Shown here piece by piece: positions 1 to 6,258 of a stretch of DNA of 35,966 bases. The position numbers were made by a program, and so were the translations under genes. The notes beneath the pieces were generated by a model, which was not told where the DNA came from, searched no databases, and saw only the letters and a program-made list of their open reading frames with translations. The stretch comes from a virus. The DNA lies in IMG/VR virus record IMGVR_UViG_3300046009_008454, positions 1 through 35,966 of that record; one strand, given 5' to 3'. Positions within the stretch are counted from its first letter, which is position 1. Each line of letters starts with the position of its first letter.

Positions 1-125
1 CGGCGTATGTCCCGCGCTCACGTCATCCACCACAGGCTGATGACGCCAGCGAGGGCCAGCAGGATGATGATGCTACGCGGGCGCAGCACCTCGGCCACGG
101 CGCGAAGCCACATCGGAGGCTCGTC
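1..125. repeat. Direct terminal repeat, left copy
   Basis: Identical to 35842-35966. The 65-aa gene at 18-215 and the gene at 35566-35862 both use bases of this repeat and keep a normal GTGA overlap across the join. This shows that the contig closes into a circle of about 35,841 bp. A 125-bp exact overlap is the usual product of assembling a circularly permuted genome. A genuine short terminal repeat cannot be excluded from sequence alone. Confidence 0.95.
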
Positions 126-215
126 GGAGGGGCGGAAGTCAAACCCGCGATTGGATTGGTTGGTCGCCTGAGCCGCTTTCATGCGGTGGCAAACGTAGTC
201 GGAACGGTCAATCAT
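18..215 (-). CDS. Small single-span membrane protein, unknown function (65 aa)
   Basis: The protein has a hydrophilic N-terminal half and a hydrophobic segment at about residues 47-64 (rich in I, L, A, V and ending SLWWMT), consistent with one C-terminal membrane span. I do not recognise the family. The start overlaps the stop of the upstream AP2-HNH gene by four bases (ATGA). Its own stop overlaps the GTG of the next leftward gene, reached across the circle join at 35862, so it is a regular member of the leftward operon. A tail-anchored small phage protein acting at the host membrane is possible but unproven. Confidence 0.7.
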   Translation of the reverse strand: MIDRSDYVCHRMKAAQATNQSNRGFDFRPSDEPPMWLRAVAEVLRPRSIIILLALAGVISLWWMT

Positions 216-763
216 CTGTCTTCTCCCTCTTGTTCTGATGCTTTTGTCATGAGCGAGAATGTCCGGTTGAGTTTTGTGTTTACAAAATCCGAACCCCAGA
301 CTTCTTCCGCTCGCTTTTGGTATGCCGCCGCCGCTTCATCTAAAGTTTTGAATCGACCAACGTATTTGTGGGCACACGCTACTTGGTATCCTCCCCTCGC
401 AAACGTTACGCCTTTGGCTCCAGACAACGATGTTCCTCTTCGGTTTGCGTTGTTTTGAGCAATCGTTACTGGCCGGAGGTTGGAAAGTTTGTTGTTAGTC
501 GGGTCGTTGTCTATGTGATCAACGATTCCATCGGCGTTTAGGATTGCGCGCCCGAGAGAAATATTCTTCCCGGTTCCGCCTTTGCGTTTTCCTAGACACG
601 CAATGATGCGGCTATAAATGCGCCCGCTGCTTTTCTTTTTGTGGTGACCGAACAATCGCCACGCATCAAACTTCGGCGCGATTGAAACATCCATGATGGC
701 GACAAGCCCTAGAGAAGCTGGTCTCCATGCATGATCGCCACATACGCAAACTGAATGCGTCAT
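212..763 (-). CDS. HNH endonuclease with AP2 DNA-binding domain (183 aa)
   Basis: This is a free-standing homing-type nuclease. The N-terminal 50 residues hold a C-V-C-G-D-H segment and a short strand-rich module often seen in phage HNH proteins. The HNH core is at about residues 80-110 (VDHIDND, then NLR and QNNANRR). An AP2-type DNA-binding domain follows at about 115-160 (GAKGV, GRF, EAAAAY). Such proteins cut DNA site-specifically and promote their own spread. The ATG overlaps the stop of the 49-aa gene upstream (ATGA), and the 3' end overlaps the membrane-protein gene. No intron or intein is visible around it. Catalytic activity is inferred from the family. Confidence 0.9.
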   Translation of the reverse strand: MTHSVCVCGDHAWRPASLGLVAIMDVSIAPKFDAWRLFGHHKKKSSGRIYSRIIACLGKRKGGTGKNISLGRAILNADGIVDHIDNDPTNNKLSNLRPVTIAQNNANRRGTSLSGAKGVTFARGGYQVACAHKYVGRFKTLDEAAAAYQKRAEEVWGSDFVNTKLNRTFSLMTKASEQEGEDR

Positions 764-909
764 ACGGCACCGTAACGCTCGGCAAGCGTCCTGATAGCTA
801 CTCGAACAGCTTGAGCTTCCGAGCCGTAAACGCGGACCAGCTTATCAAGCAGGGCTTTGTCTTGCGGGTCCAGCCTTACGCCGGGGCGGTGATATTTCGT
901 CGTTTCCAT
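760..909 (-). CDS. Small ribbon-helix-helix-like protein (49 aa)
   Basis: The predicted 49-residue protein has the Arc/CopG pattern: a short strand (PGVRLDPQ), a helix (DKALLDKLVRVYG), then SEAQAVRVAIRTLAERYG as a second helix. RHH dimers bind operators in the major groove through the strand. The ATG at 909 is chosen because an in-frame stop lies five codons upstream. Its stop overlaps the start of the AP2-HNH gene (ATGA), supporting genuine translation. There is no strong Shine-Dalgarno. It could regulate this operon or the divergent promoters near 6.5 kb, but no target is shown. Confidence 0.65.
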   Translation of the reverse strand: METTKYHRPGVRLDPQDKALLDKLVRVYGSEAQAVRVAIRTLAERYGAV

Positions 910-980
910 GACGACACATTGTCACCGCTTAATCAGGCCGTCAACACCTATCTCCACCCTCCCCTTAAAAAACATTGGGG

Positions 981-1157
981 TTAGGTGCTGACGTGTTCGT
1001 TTTCGGGCGTTTTGTATGCACGTCCCGCCGTCATGTTTGATAACCCCTCTAAACCGAACATATGGATGGTGAGGGCGATGGCCTGTAGCTCGGCGGCAAC
1101 CCGCGCATTGCTGATAGGCTTGTCCCCTTCCTCTATCTGGCGAGAGCTTGTCATCAT
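981..1157 (-). CDS. Small protein of unknown function (58 aa)
   Basis: The ORF starts at tandem ATGs (1157 and 1154) directly behind an AAGGAG ribosome-binding site with good spacing. It encodes a 58-residue, mostly polar protein with one amphipathic helix near residues 16-40. No family is recognised. It follows the HNH gene ending at 1235 and a possible 11-codon leader ORF. A 71-bp gap separates it from the next gene. Confidence rests on the strong ribosome-binding site and position. Confidence 0.6.
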   Translation of the reverse strand: MMTSSRQIEEGDKPISNARVAAELQAIALTIHMFGLEGLSNMTAGRAYKTPENEHVST

Positions 1158-1164
1158 AAGCTCC

Positions 1165-1200
1165 TTAGAAGCTGTTTGCGTTGTGATGTTGGGTGGTCAT
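1165..1200 (-). CDS. Possible 11-codon leader peptide
   Basis: ATG at 1200 follows a good GGAGG ribosome-binding site by eight bases. The reading frame encodes MTTQHHNANSF and stops at 1165, only a few bases before the ribosome-binding site of the next gene. It could be a translated leader that couples or attenuates the downstream 58-aa gene, or a chance ORF. Confidence 0.3.
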   Translation of the reverse strand: MTTQHHNANSF

Positions 1201-1234
1201 CGTGTCGTCCTCCCATAGCTTCGCCCTTCCCGCG

Positions 1235-1714
1235 CTATCGCCAGTCAGTGTCGTCTCTGTTGCCCTTCCCCATGTTGCAGTCTTCGCAAAGCACTTGAAG
1301 ATTGCTCAGGGTCAGAGCGAGGGCCGGGTATCGGCTCCGGGGCTTGATGTGATCGACGTGAAGGATGATTCCGTGCCCTCGGTTAGATCGACCGCAGAGG
1401 CAGCAACATCCGTCTGACGCTTTGAGAGCTAAAAACCGTAGTGCTCTCCACGCGTCGCTTTTGTAAAACTCCGTCCGCACCACTGACGGGCCGCGCTTGG
1501 TCTTTTTGACTTTGCGAGCCTTTGGCGCAGGAAGAGTCACAGAGGCGTTTCGCTGCTTTCGCATTTCGTCTGCCAGCCAATGCCATGATTGAGAGCGAGA
1601 CAGCTTTACGCCGAAAGCGCGATAGACCCGGTCGGATATTTTGCCTTCGAGGGACTCGTTTTTCTCTCTCAGCTTTTCGTTCACGAACTTGGTCAGGATT
1701 CCTCTAGCCGACAC
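1235..1714 (-). CDS. HNH endonuclease, zinc-binding McrA-like type (159 aa)
   Basis: The C-terminal half carries the complete HNH/zinc signature: CxxC at about residues 104-107, HVDHIKPRSRYP from residue 119, NLQ near 138-140 and CEDCN at 143-147. The N-terminal 80 residues are basic and helical, probably DNA-binding. The GTG at 1714 is preceded by AGGGAG at suitable distance. It is the first gene after the 700-bp noncoding block. Possible roles are homing nuclease or packaging-associated HNH. The terminase sits 13 kb away, so a free-standing nuclease is more likely. Confidence 0.88.
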   Translation of the reverse strand: MSARGILTKFVNEKLREKNESLEGKISDRVYRAFGVKLSRSQSWHWLADEMRKQRNASVTLPAPKARKVKKTKRGPSVVRTEFYKSDAWRALRFLALKASDGCCCLCGRSNRGHGIILHVDHIKPRSRYPALALTLSNLQVLCEDCNMGKGNRDDTDWR

Positions 1715-2186
1715 TGTAACTCCCTAATCTATCAATCAGACCCTTTGGTGAAGCCCTTGGTTTCGGACAAAGGACGACACTCCCGCGCCAAAAGGCTAAC
1801 GAGAGGCGTCCCGTGACCGTGAACGATGTTGCCAGACCCTTCGGAGCCAGCCCCCGCCTACGGACAGTTTCGTGCCATGAGCGACCGAAACCAGACCACT
1901 ACTTTTCGCGGCAATCTCAAACCGCGCTGCTCGCCCTTTGGTCATACGGACTAGGCTGGCCCTTGAGCAGACTCCCCCAGTGGGCCGAGTTACAAGGACG
2001 TGCGCTGGCGGACCGCACCGGAAGCCCCGGTTTTACGTCGTCGCCTAAAAGCCGTCTGTTGCCTTTGGAGTGCCGTTGTCTTACTTTGTGTAAGAGCGTT
2101 GGCTCTCCGCGTTGCCGCGCGGATTTTAGGAGGGACGGGGCTTTGGCGGCTCCGTCCCTTCGCCCTTAATAAGCGCCAGAAAATCG

Positions 2187-2215
2187 TTGCCGTCAAGCCC
2201 GCTTAGATGTAGGTT
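2187..2215 (+). promoter_or_regulatory. Weak candidate promoter for the tRNA-like RNA
   Basis: TTGCCG at 2187-2192 and TAGGTT at 2210-2215 are separated by 17 bp. Both boxes are poor matches. The predicted start, about seven bases downstream, falls at 2222, exactly the first paired base of the tRNA-like structure. That coincidence is the main reason for listing it. Confidence 0.25.
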
Positions 2216-2221
2216 GATCGG

Positions 2222-2308
2222 GCTGTGCGGAGACTCTTAGCTCAGTGGCAGAGAGGCCGGGGACAACCGGAGGCACGGGTTCGATTCCCGTAGGGCGCTT
2301 CGCACAGC
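2222..2308 (+). ncRNA. tRNA-like RNA with extended acceptor stem
   Basis: The element has a T arm ACGGG-TTCGATT-CCCGT (2275-2291), the D-arm signature TAGCTCAGTGGCAGAG (2238-2253) and a short anticodon-like hairpin CCGG-GGACAA-CCGG (2257-2270). These are closed by an 11-bp perfect stem, GCTGTGCGGAG with CTTCGCACAGC (2222-2232/2298-2308, one G-U). A four-pair inner stem CTCT/AGGG is separated from it by a small internal loop. A normal tRNA has a 7-bp acceptor, a 7-nt anticodon loop with U33 and a closed D stem. Here the loop is 6 nt, U33 is missing and D-stem pair 10-25 is G-A. A decayed tRNA, a tRNA mimic or a processing element are alternatives. The structure lies opposite to the surrounding leftward genes. 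Confidence 0.55.
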
Positions 2309-2414
2309 AAAACGCCACCAACCCCGAAGGACTGATGGCGTAGTGACGACGGACCAAACGTCCGGCTTAGGACAGGCTACCACCCCGCCGCCCGGTAGCT
2401 CAGGCCAGCGAAGC

Positions 2415-2897
2415 CTAAACCTTCGACCGAATCCCCGCAAGCCCCGCCGCTTTCAGCTCCCGTCCCTTCTCAACCAGTTTCCCCTTTGCATATCCTGTTG
2501 CTGGCGTAATCCATCCGTCAGGGTGGATTGTTGCCGGGTCGATATAGCTAACCACGAACGGCTCCCCGAGCGCCGCTATCAGCGCCGGGCGTTGCGGATA
2601 GGGCGGGCGCTCAACCTTCGCCACAGCCTCCGCAGACGGAAGCCAATGATCGTATTTCTCGCCGTTTAGCCACACGCTCAGGCCGCAGAAACCGCAAGTC
2701 GGTTCCTTCTCCCTCAGATACCCCCGCAAAGCCTCTAGAAGCCGCTCCTGACCGACTTTAGCGGCATGGCGGTTCCATAGCTTGCGGGTTTTGTCCTGAC
2801 CGTCTCCGCGCTTACGCATCTGGCCAGCGCGCAGGAGCCACGCCTCGTCAAACGTATTTGCTTCTCTCACGGGAAATTGTAGAATAGCTGCACCCAC
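2415..2897 (-). CDS. Protein resembling the C-terminal domain of phage replication initiators (160 aa)
   Basis: Residues about 16-90 follow a pattern common at the C-terminus of HTH-type phage replication proteins: F-D-E-A-W, then K-T-R-K-L-W-N-R-H, then LLEALRGYL, ending in a conserved V-W-L-N-G-E-K-Y-D segment. The usual N-terminal HTH is absent, so this would be a stand-alone version. GTG at 2897 is preceded by GGGAGGGAG. It is the last gene before the noncoding block. A helicase-loader or initiator-accessory role is inference. Function is otherwise unknown. Confidence 0.55.
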   Translation of the reverse strand: MGAAILQFPVREANTFDEAWLLRAGQMRKRGDGQDKTRKLWNRHAAKVGQERLLEALRGYLREKEPTCGFCGLSVWLNGEKYDHWLPSAEAVAKVERPPYPQRPALIAALGEPFVVSYIDPATIHPDGWITPATGYAKGKLVEKGRELKAAGLAGIRSKV

Positions 2898-2930
2898 GAC
2901 GTTCTCCCTCCCTTGTTGTGGCTAGACTGG

Positions 2931-2965
2931 CCCGGCGCGTGAACCATACCGCGCCGGGTCTTTTT
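2931..2965 (+). terminator. Rho-independent terminator on the + strand
   Basis: A perfect 9-bp stem CCCGGCGCG/CGCGCCGGG (2931-2939/2950-2958) with a 10-nt loop is followed by TCTTTTT. The T-run is on the + strand, although all protein genes here are leftward. It would therefore stop + strand transcripts such as one from the tRNA-like locus, or shield the leftward operon from antisense reading. Confidence 0.7.
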
Positions 2966-3669
2966 CATATCAAAACATCTTGAACCGGCTTTTGAACTGG
3001 CTCGGCAAATAGGCGGGGCTGCTTGTAAGCGGCCTCGATACGGCGGCAGGCGGCGGAATAGTAAACAGGGTCAATCTCGATTCCGACAAACGCGCGACCC
3101 TGCTGGACACAAGCAACGCCCGTTGAGCCGCTACCCATATACGGGTCTAAGATTGTCCGCGCTTTTGGCACAAAGCCAAGGCACCATTCCATTAGGCCGA
3201 CAGGCTTTTGGGTCGGGTGAACGCGCTCGTTCGCAATCCCGGCGTTAGAAAGGTCGCGGCGGCAATAGACCCCGTGTCCTTTGCTCATCCAAGCTAGTTC
3301 CGCGTCGCTCAAGAAGCTACCAAAAGCGTCGTCATTCCGTTTGAGCCAAACAAGGCAGGCCCCGCGCGGCAAGGCGTCGGGGTAATTATTCCAGCCCCAA
3401 ATGATCTTGTCTCCGGGCAACGCCAGCAAGAAAGCGGGGTCGAACGGCTCCGCGTCGTTGGCAATAGGCCGACCACCCGCAGGGCCTTGGCGCTTGCCGC
3501 GCTTGCGGGCGCTTTCGCCTTTGCCGCCCGAAAAGCGAAGATTGTTTGTGTCCAGCGCAATCCCATAAGGCGGGTCGGTAACCACCGCATCCACTGGCTC
3601 AAGCGTCTCTAGCAAGTCCCGGCAATCGCCAAGTATCAGCCGACAATCACCAATGACCTCCTCACGCAT
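2965..3669 (-). CDS. DNA N6-adenine/N4-cytosine methyltransferase, beta class (234 aa)
   Basis: The protein transfers a methyl group from SAM to DNA bases. Catalytic motif IV DPPYG is at residues 32-36 and precedes the SAM-binding motif DPYMGSGSTGVA at 175-186, which is the beta-class order. HPTQKPV at 151-157 is the usual partner motif. The region between (about 45-150) serves as target recognition. The third ATG (3669) is chosen: GGAGG lies six bases upstream and the gene then overlaps the preceding one by eight bases. DPPY favours adenine. It is an orphan without a cognate restriction gene, so protection from host restriction or epigenetic control is likely. The site is unknown. Confidence 0.93.
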   Translation of the reverse strand: MREEVIGDCRLILGDCRDLLETLEPVDAVVTDPPYGIALDTNNLRFSGGKGESARKRGKRQGPAGGRPIANDAEPFDPAFLLALPGDKIIWGWNNYPDALPRGACLVWLKRNDDAFGSFLSDAELAWMSKGHGVYCRRDLSNAGIANERVHPTQKPVGLMEWCLGFVPKARTILDPYMGSGSTGVACVQQGRAFVGIEIDPVYYSAACRRIEAAYKQPRLFAEPVQKPVQDVLI

Positions 3670-3835
3670 CACCATCCTCCACAAACGGAAAGCCAATCAC
3701 CTTAGCCCGGATGATTACGCTTTCCTCTAGCCGGTTAAGCGCCTCTGCCACGTCTGCGACAGGACGCTTGGCAAGCGAGCCGGATTTAAGAAGACGGTCC
3801 TCCTCGGGCGTCCAATGTCCCGGTGGCTTACGCAT
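3662..3835 (-). CDS. SANT/Myb-like small DNA-binding protein (57 aa)
   Basis: The protein is almost only a Myb/SANT-type helix-turn-helix: HWTPEEDRLLKSG (first helix), PVADVAEALNR (second), then SVIIRAKVIGF (recognition-like helix). The same layout occurs in the two proteins encoded just upstream, so this is the third and shortest of a tandem set. ATG at 3835 sits seven bases after GGAGG and two bases after the upstream stop. The 3' end overlaps the methyltransferase gene. A role as transcription or DNA-organising factor is inferred. Confidence 0.7.
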   Translation of the reverse strand: MRKPPGHWTPEEDRLLKSGSLAKRPVADVAEALNRLEESVIIRAKVIGFPFVEDGDA

Positions 3836-3837
3836 TC

Positions 3838-4215
3838 TCAATCCTCCCAAACGCTAAACAAATTGTTCCGCTTGGCAGGCACCGGCCTCGTCTTAACCGG
3901 CTTGGGCTTAGGCGCTGGCAAATGGTCGCCACGCTGAAACGCAAGGGCTAGGGCATGGACAAAGCGTTCGTCTGCCACCCGTTGCCGTGCCTCGGTCTCG
4001 CGGTCTTTGTTGAAGCCGTCCGGGTATTTGTTGGCCAGCTCCGACCGGCCCAAGTCTTTCTGCCACGGGATGCCAAGCGCCCGCGCTCGTTCCCTTACAG
4101 TCTTTTCCGTCCGGCCCAGCTTCTCGCCAATCTCGGCGGGGGTGAAGCCTAGTCGCTTCATCTTGCGGAGCGTGTTATCTTGAACGGAAGTGAACCAGTC
4201 TCTGGGTTGTCTCAT
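3838..4215 (-). CDS. SANT/Myb-like DNA-binding protein (125 aa)
   Basis: An N-terminal SANT/Myb-like HTH occupies about residues 5-50 (WFTSVQDNTLRKMKRLG, then PAEIGEKLGRTEKTVRERARALGI). It is followed by a basic, proline-rich tail (PAPKPKPVKTRPVPAK) and ends FSVWED. A shared downstream segment, VHALALAFQRGDHLP, matches VRAVAGAIQRGENLP of the upstream neighbour, so the two are true paralogues beyond the HTH. The start overlaps the upstream stop (ATGA). Similar proteins are common in alphaproteobacterial phages and are usually unannotated. Confidence 0.72.
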   Translation of the reverse strand: MRQPRDWFTSVQDNTLRKMKRLGFTPAEIGEKLGRTEKTVRERARALGIPWQKDLGRSELANKYPDGFNKDRETEARQRVADERFVHALALAFQRGDHLPAPKPKPVKTRPVPAKRNNLFSVWED

Positions 4216-4550
4216 TTGGCTACACGGGGCAGATTTTCACCGCGCTGGATAGCACCCGCCACGGCCCGGACAAGCCGTCTGCTGCTTTCCTCAAGCCGGG
4301 AACGGTTCTCTTGCGGGAGGGCGATGTCATAGGGGCGAAGGAAACCGCCATAGGTGTCCCGCCTAAAATGAAGCCCAAGGGCCTGAGACCGTCCTTTGAT
4401 GGCCATGTGGGTCCGGCCCATTAGATCGGCGGCTTCCTTCCGAGAGAACCCGGAAAAGGCCAAAACTCGCAAGAGTTCGTCCTGTTCGTTATCCCATCCG
4501 TCGCCATAGTTAGGCGCGAGTTTCCGTGCTGAATTGATCGGCGCTGTCAT
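4212..4550 (-). CDS. SANT/Myb-like DNA-binding protein (112 aa)
   Basis: The HTH spans about residues 17-60: GWDNEQDELLRVLAFSG, then RKEAADLMGRTHMAIKGRSQALGL. The C-terminal half contains a helix ending AIQRGENLP that is echoed in the next gene product. ATGA overlaps occur at both ends (4547-4550 and 4212-4215), so it is translationally coupled between the HNH gene and its paralogue. It is the first of three consecutive copies. Target and role are unknown. Confidence 0.72.
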   Translation of the reverse strand: MTAPINSARKLAPNYGDGWDNEQDELLRVLAFSGFSRKEAADLMGRTHMAIKGRSQALGLHFRRDTYGGFLRPYDIALPQENRSRLEESSRRLVRAVAGAIQRGENLPRVAK

Positions 4551-4915
4551 GTCTCTCTCCCCTTAAAAGGCCTCTTAGGCCATGTGGTTTTAGTCTTTGG
4601 GAACGGGCGGGATTGCATCGTGCTAGGCTTGCGGGTCAGCGGGTTTGATTTCTTGATTAGCCGATTGACCTTGCCCCGGTCGGTTGCCTCGCCCGACGTT
4701 TTGGAAGCGTGGCAAGCCGGAATCCAAGCCTCAAGGTTCTCAATGTCGTTTGTCCCGCCGCGCCAGAGTGGGTTGCGATGTTCGATGTGAAAGCCCGGCT
4801 GTAGCTTCTTGCCGCATCCGCACTGACACCGGCCCTCAGCCCGATTGAAAATCTCCAGCCGCTGCTTTTTGGTAAACGACTTGCGCGGGTGGATTTCGAC
4901 AGGTTCACGCTGCAT
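4547..4915 (-). CDS. HNH endonuclease (122 aa)
   Basis: A compact HNH domain lies at about residues 15-80: RCQCGCGKKL (cysteines 30, 32, 34), then HIEHRNPLWRGGTND (H43, H46), NIENLEAW-type segment and a final zinc/HNH element ACHASK (C68, H69). The rest is a basic tail. It overlaps the end of the C5-methyltransferase gene by 11 bases and is translated straight after it. Nuclease partner of the methyltransferase, homing enzyme and packaging nuclease are all possible; sequence alone does not decide. Confidence 0.87.
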   Translation of the reverse strand: MQREPVEIHPRKSFTKKQRLEIFNRAEGRCQCGCGKKLQPGFHIEHRNPLWRGGTNDIENLEAWIPACHASKTSGEATDRGKVNRLIKKSNPLTRKPSTMQSRPFPKTKTTWPKRPFKGRET

Positions 4916-5654
4916 GGAAGTCAGCCAGAATCGCGCGCCCGATCATTTCGGGAATCTGAGGAACCACAGCGTTTCCAAGGGCCGCTAAGGCAGCCTCGTC
5001 CACATAGGAGGGAACCCCATCATGCCCTCCACACACATAGGGCACGGAGCCTTCATGAAAAGCGCGCTCAAGCCCACTTGCTTGCCGATACGCATCCGAC
5101 GTTGCACGGAGGGCAATAGCAAGTTGCCTCTGTCGCGGTTGTCGCTTGCCAATGGGGTAGGCAATAATCCAAACGCGGTCCCGGCCATGGGGCGCGCCAA
5201 CGTGGGAAGCCGGTATGCAATGCCATTCCGCATCAAACCCGAGCGTGGCCAGCGGCCCGAGTATGTCTCCAATCCATCCATCAAGCAGCTCTGGGCTGTT
5301 TTCCACGATGACAAATTGGGGTCGAACCTCGCCAATAAGGCGAGCGAACTCACTCCATAGTCCGCTGCGCTCTCCGTCGAGGCCCTTGCGGCTTCCCGAC
5401 GTTGATAGGTCCTGGCATGGGAAGCCTCCGACGATAACGTCGGGGTATATTCCGGCGGCAGCAAGCTGTCCTGCCGTAAGAGTCCAAACGTCTTCATAGC
5501 AGGGAACCTCGGGCCAATGTTTCGCCAATACGGCGCGGGGAAACGGTTCGATTTCACAGAAAGCAACGGTTTTAAATCCGCCCGTGCGTTCAAGCCCAAG
5601 GGAAAATCCTCCAATACCGCTGAATAGGTCCAGAACCTTTAGTTTCTCGGTCAT
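4905..5654 (-). CDS. DNA (cytosine-5) methyltransferase, Dcm-like (249 aa)
   Basis: The C5-MTase motifs are in order: I LDLFSGIGG (8-16), IV GGFPCQDLS with catalytic Cys80, VI VEN (117-119), VIII GAPHGRDR (153-160) and X LGNAVVPQI (226-234). The enzyme flips out a target cytosine and methylates carbon 5. At 249 aa it is short, and only about 60 residues between motifs VIII and X can form the target-recognition domain, which is typical of phage versions. ATGA overlap with the RusA-like gene upstream. It probably protects phage DNA from restriction. Confidence 0.95.
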   Translation of the reverse strand: MTEKLKVLDLFSGIGGFSLGLERTGGFKTVAFCEIEPFPRAVLAKHWPEVPCYEDVWTLTAGQLAAAGIYPDVIVGGFPCQDLSTSGSRKGLDGERSGLWSEFARLIGEVRPQFVIVENSPELLDGWIGDILGPLATLGFDAEWHCIPASHVGAPHGRDRVWIIAYPIGKRQPRQRQLAIALRATSDAYRQASGLERAFHEGSVPYVCGGHDGVPSYVDEAALAALGNAVVPQIPEMIGRAILADFHAA

Positions 5655-5992
5655 GGCGCAATCACAATCCGCACTAGCCCGCCCTTGATCGGCTCACCGA
5701 ACGTCAGCGACGGCGTATTGAACAGTTTGTCATCTACGCCGAGGGCCTGTGCAATTCCGTCTGCGTAGCTTTTCAGACTGGCGTGAGCGTTGTCTCTGTC
5801 GATGACATTGCCGGTTTTTGGGTGTATGGTCACAGACCAGTCAACCCGACCGTTTGGAGCCGGTATCTTAGCTGCCAGCGTTGCCAGCCTTGCCCATTCG
5901 CGGTGCTTTTTCGTCTGCTGCCATCGGGCCAAATAGCTACGAGTTCGCCCGTTTGGCCAAAGCAGCTTGTCTGGAAAGGGAAGCTCGATCAC
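5651..5992 (-). CDS. RusA-like Holliday junction resolvase (113 aa)
   Basis: Length and pattern fit the RusA family (about 120 aa). The N-terminal LPFPDKLLWPNGRTR resembles the family start. The acidic metal site is DRDN at residues 65-68, followed by K74 and a second acidic cluster VDD near 86-88. RusA dimers resolve four-way junctions made during replication or recombination, which fits the Rad52 and SSB genes on the rightward side. ATGA overlaps join it to both neighbours. Confidence 0.85.
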   Translation of the reverse strand: MIELPFPDKLLWPNGRTRSYLARWQQTKKHREWARLATLAAKIPAPNGRVDWSVTIHPKTGNVIDRDNAHASLKSYADGIAQALGVDDKLFNTPSLTFGEPIKGGLVRIVIAP

Positions 5993-6258
5993 CGCCGCCC
6001 CTCGACCTTAAGCTCTTCAATCGAGAGAGCGCGAAGGGCCGCATAAATCGGAGCGCGGGCCTTTTTGGCTTTGATGACCTTCGCCAGTTCGTCTTTCAAT
6101 GCGTTACGCTGGCGAGCAATCTCGGCAAGACGTCGGGCTTTATCTCCCGCGCTTGTATAAAAGGGGTGAGCTTGCCAGTCGTCCCGCTTTTGCGGTGCGG
6201 GCTGGCGATGAAAGCCGTAGCGGCTGAACAGGCGGCGGATAAAAGCAAGCACGGTCAT
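5989..6258 (-). CDS. Small basic helical protein, unknown (89 aa)
   Basis: The 89-aa protein is very basic. The N-terminal MTVLAFIRRLFSRYG is amphipathic. Residues about 40-65 (RLAEIARQRNALKDELAKV) are likely coiled coil. No family is recognised. The ATG overlaps the stop of the 55-aa gene (ATGA) and its end overlaps the RusA start, so it lies in the promoter-proximal part of the leftward operon. Confidence 0.65.
   Translation of the reverse strand: MTVLAFIRRLFSRYGFHRQPAPQKRDDWQAHPFYTSAGDKARRLAEIARQRNALKDELAKVIKAKKARAPIYAALRALSIEELKVEGRR

Larger units (their letters stand above)
1715..2414. other. Gene-free, hairpin-rich 700-bp block
   Basis: Neither strand shows a convincing gene here. The ORFs that exist have shadow-like composition. 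Many short stems are visible: TCTTAC/GTAAGA (2079-2095), AGGGACGG/CCGTCCCT (2131-2159), the tRNA-like element (2222-2308), CGCCA/TGGCG (2313-2340), CGGAC/GTCCG (2350-2364) and GCTACC/GGTAGC (2376-2399). Such density suggests structured RNA or a control region. A leader for the downstream HNH gene, an origin, or the remnant of a tRNA/ncRNA locus are all possible. Confidence 0.55.

Noticed and set aside
1813-2169. 118-aa + strand frame in the noncoding block
   Set aside because: Random-looking composition, no ribosome-binding site, overlaps several stable stems.
2393-2440. Second tRNA-like patch with GGTAGCTCAGG and CTTCGACCGAATCC
   Set aside because: No closing stem or consistent arms. It overlaps the coding end of the 160-aa gene, so the similarity is likely chance.
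4985-5614. 209-aa second frame inside the C5-methyltransferase gene
   Set aside because: The methyltransferase motifs are in the other frame, and this one has no pattern.
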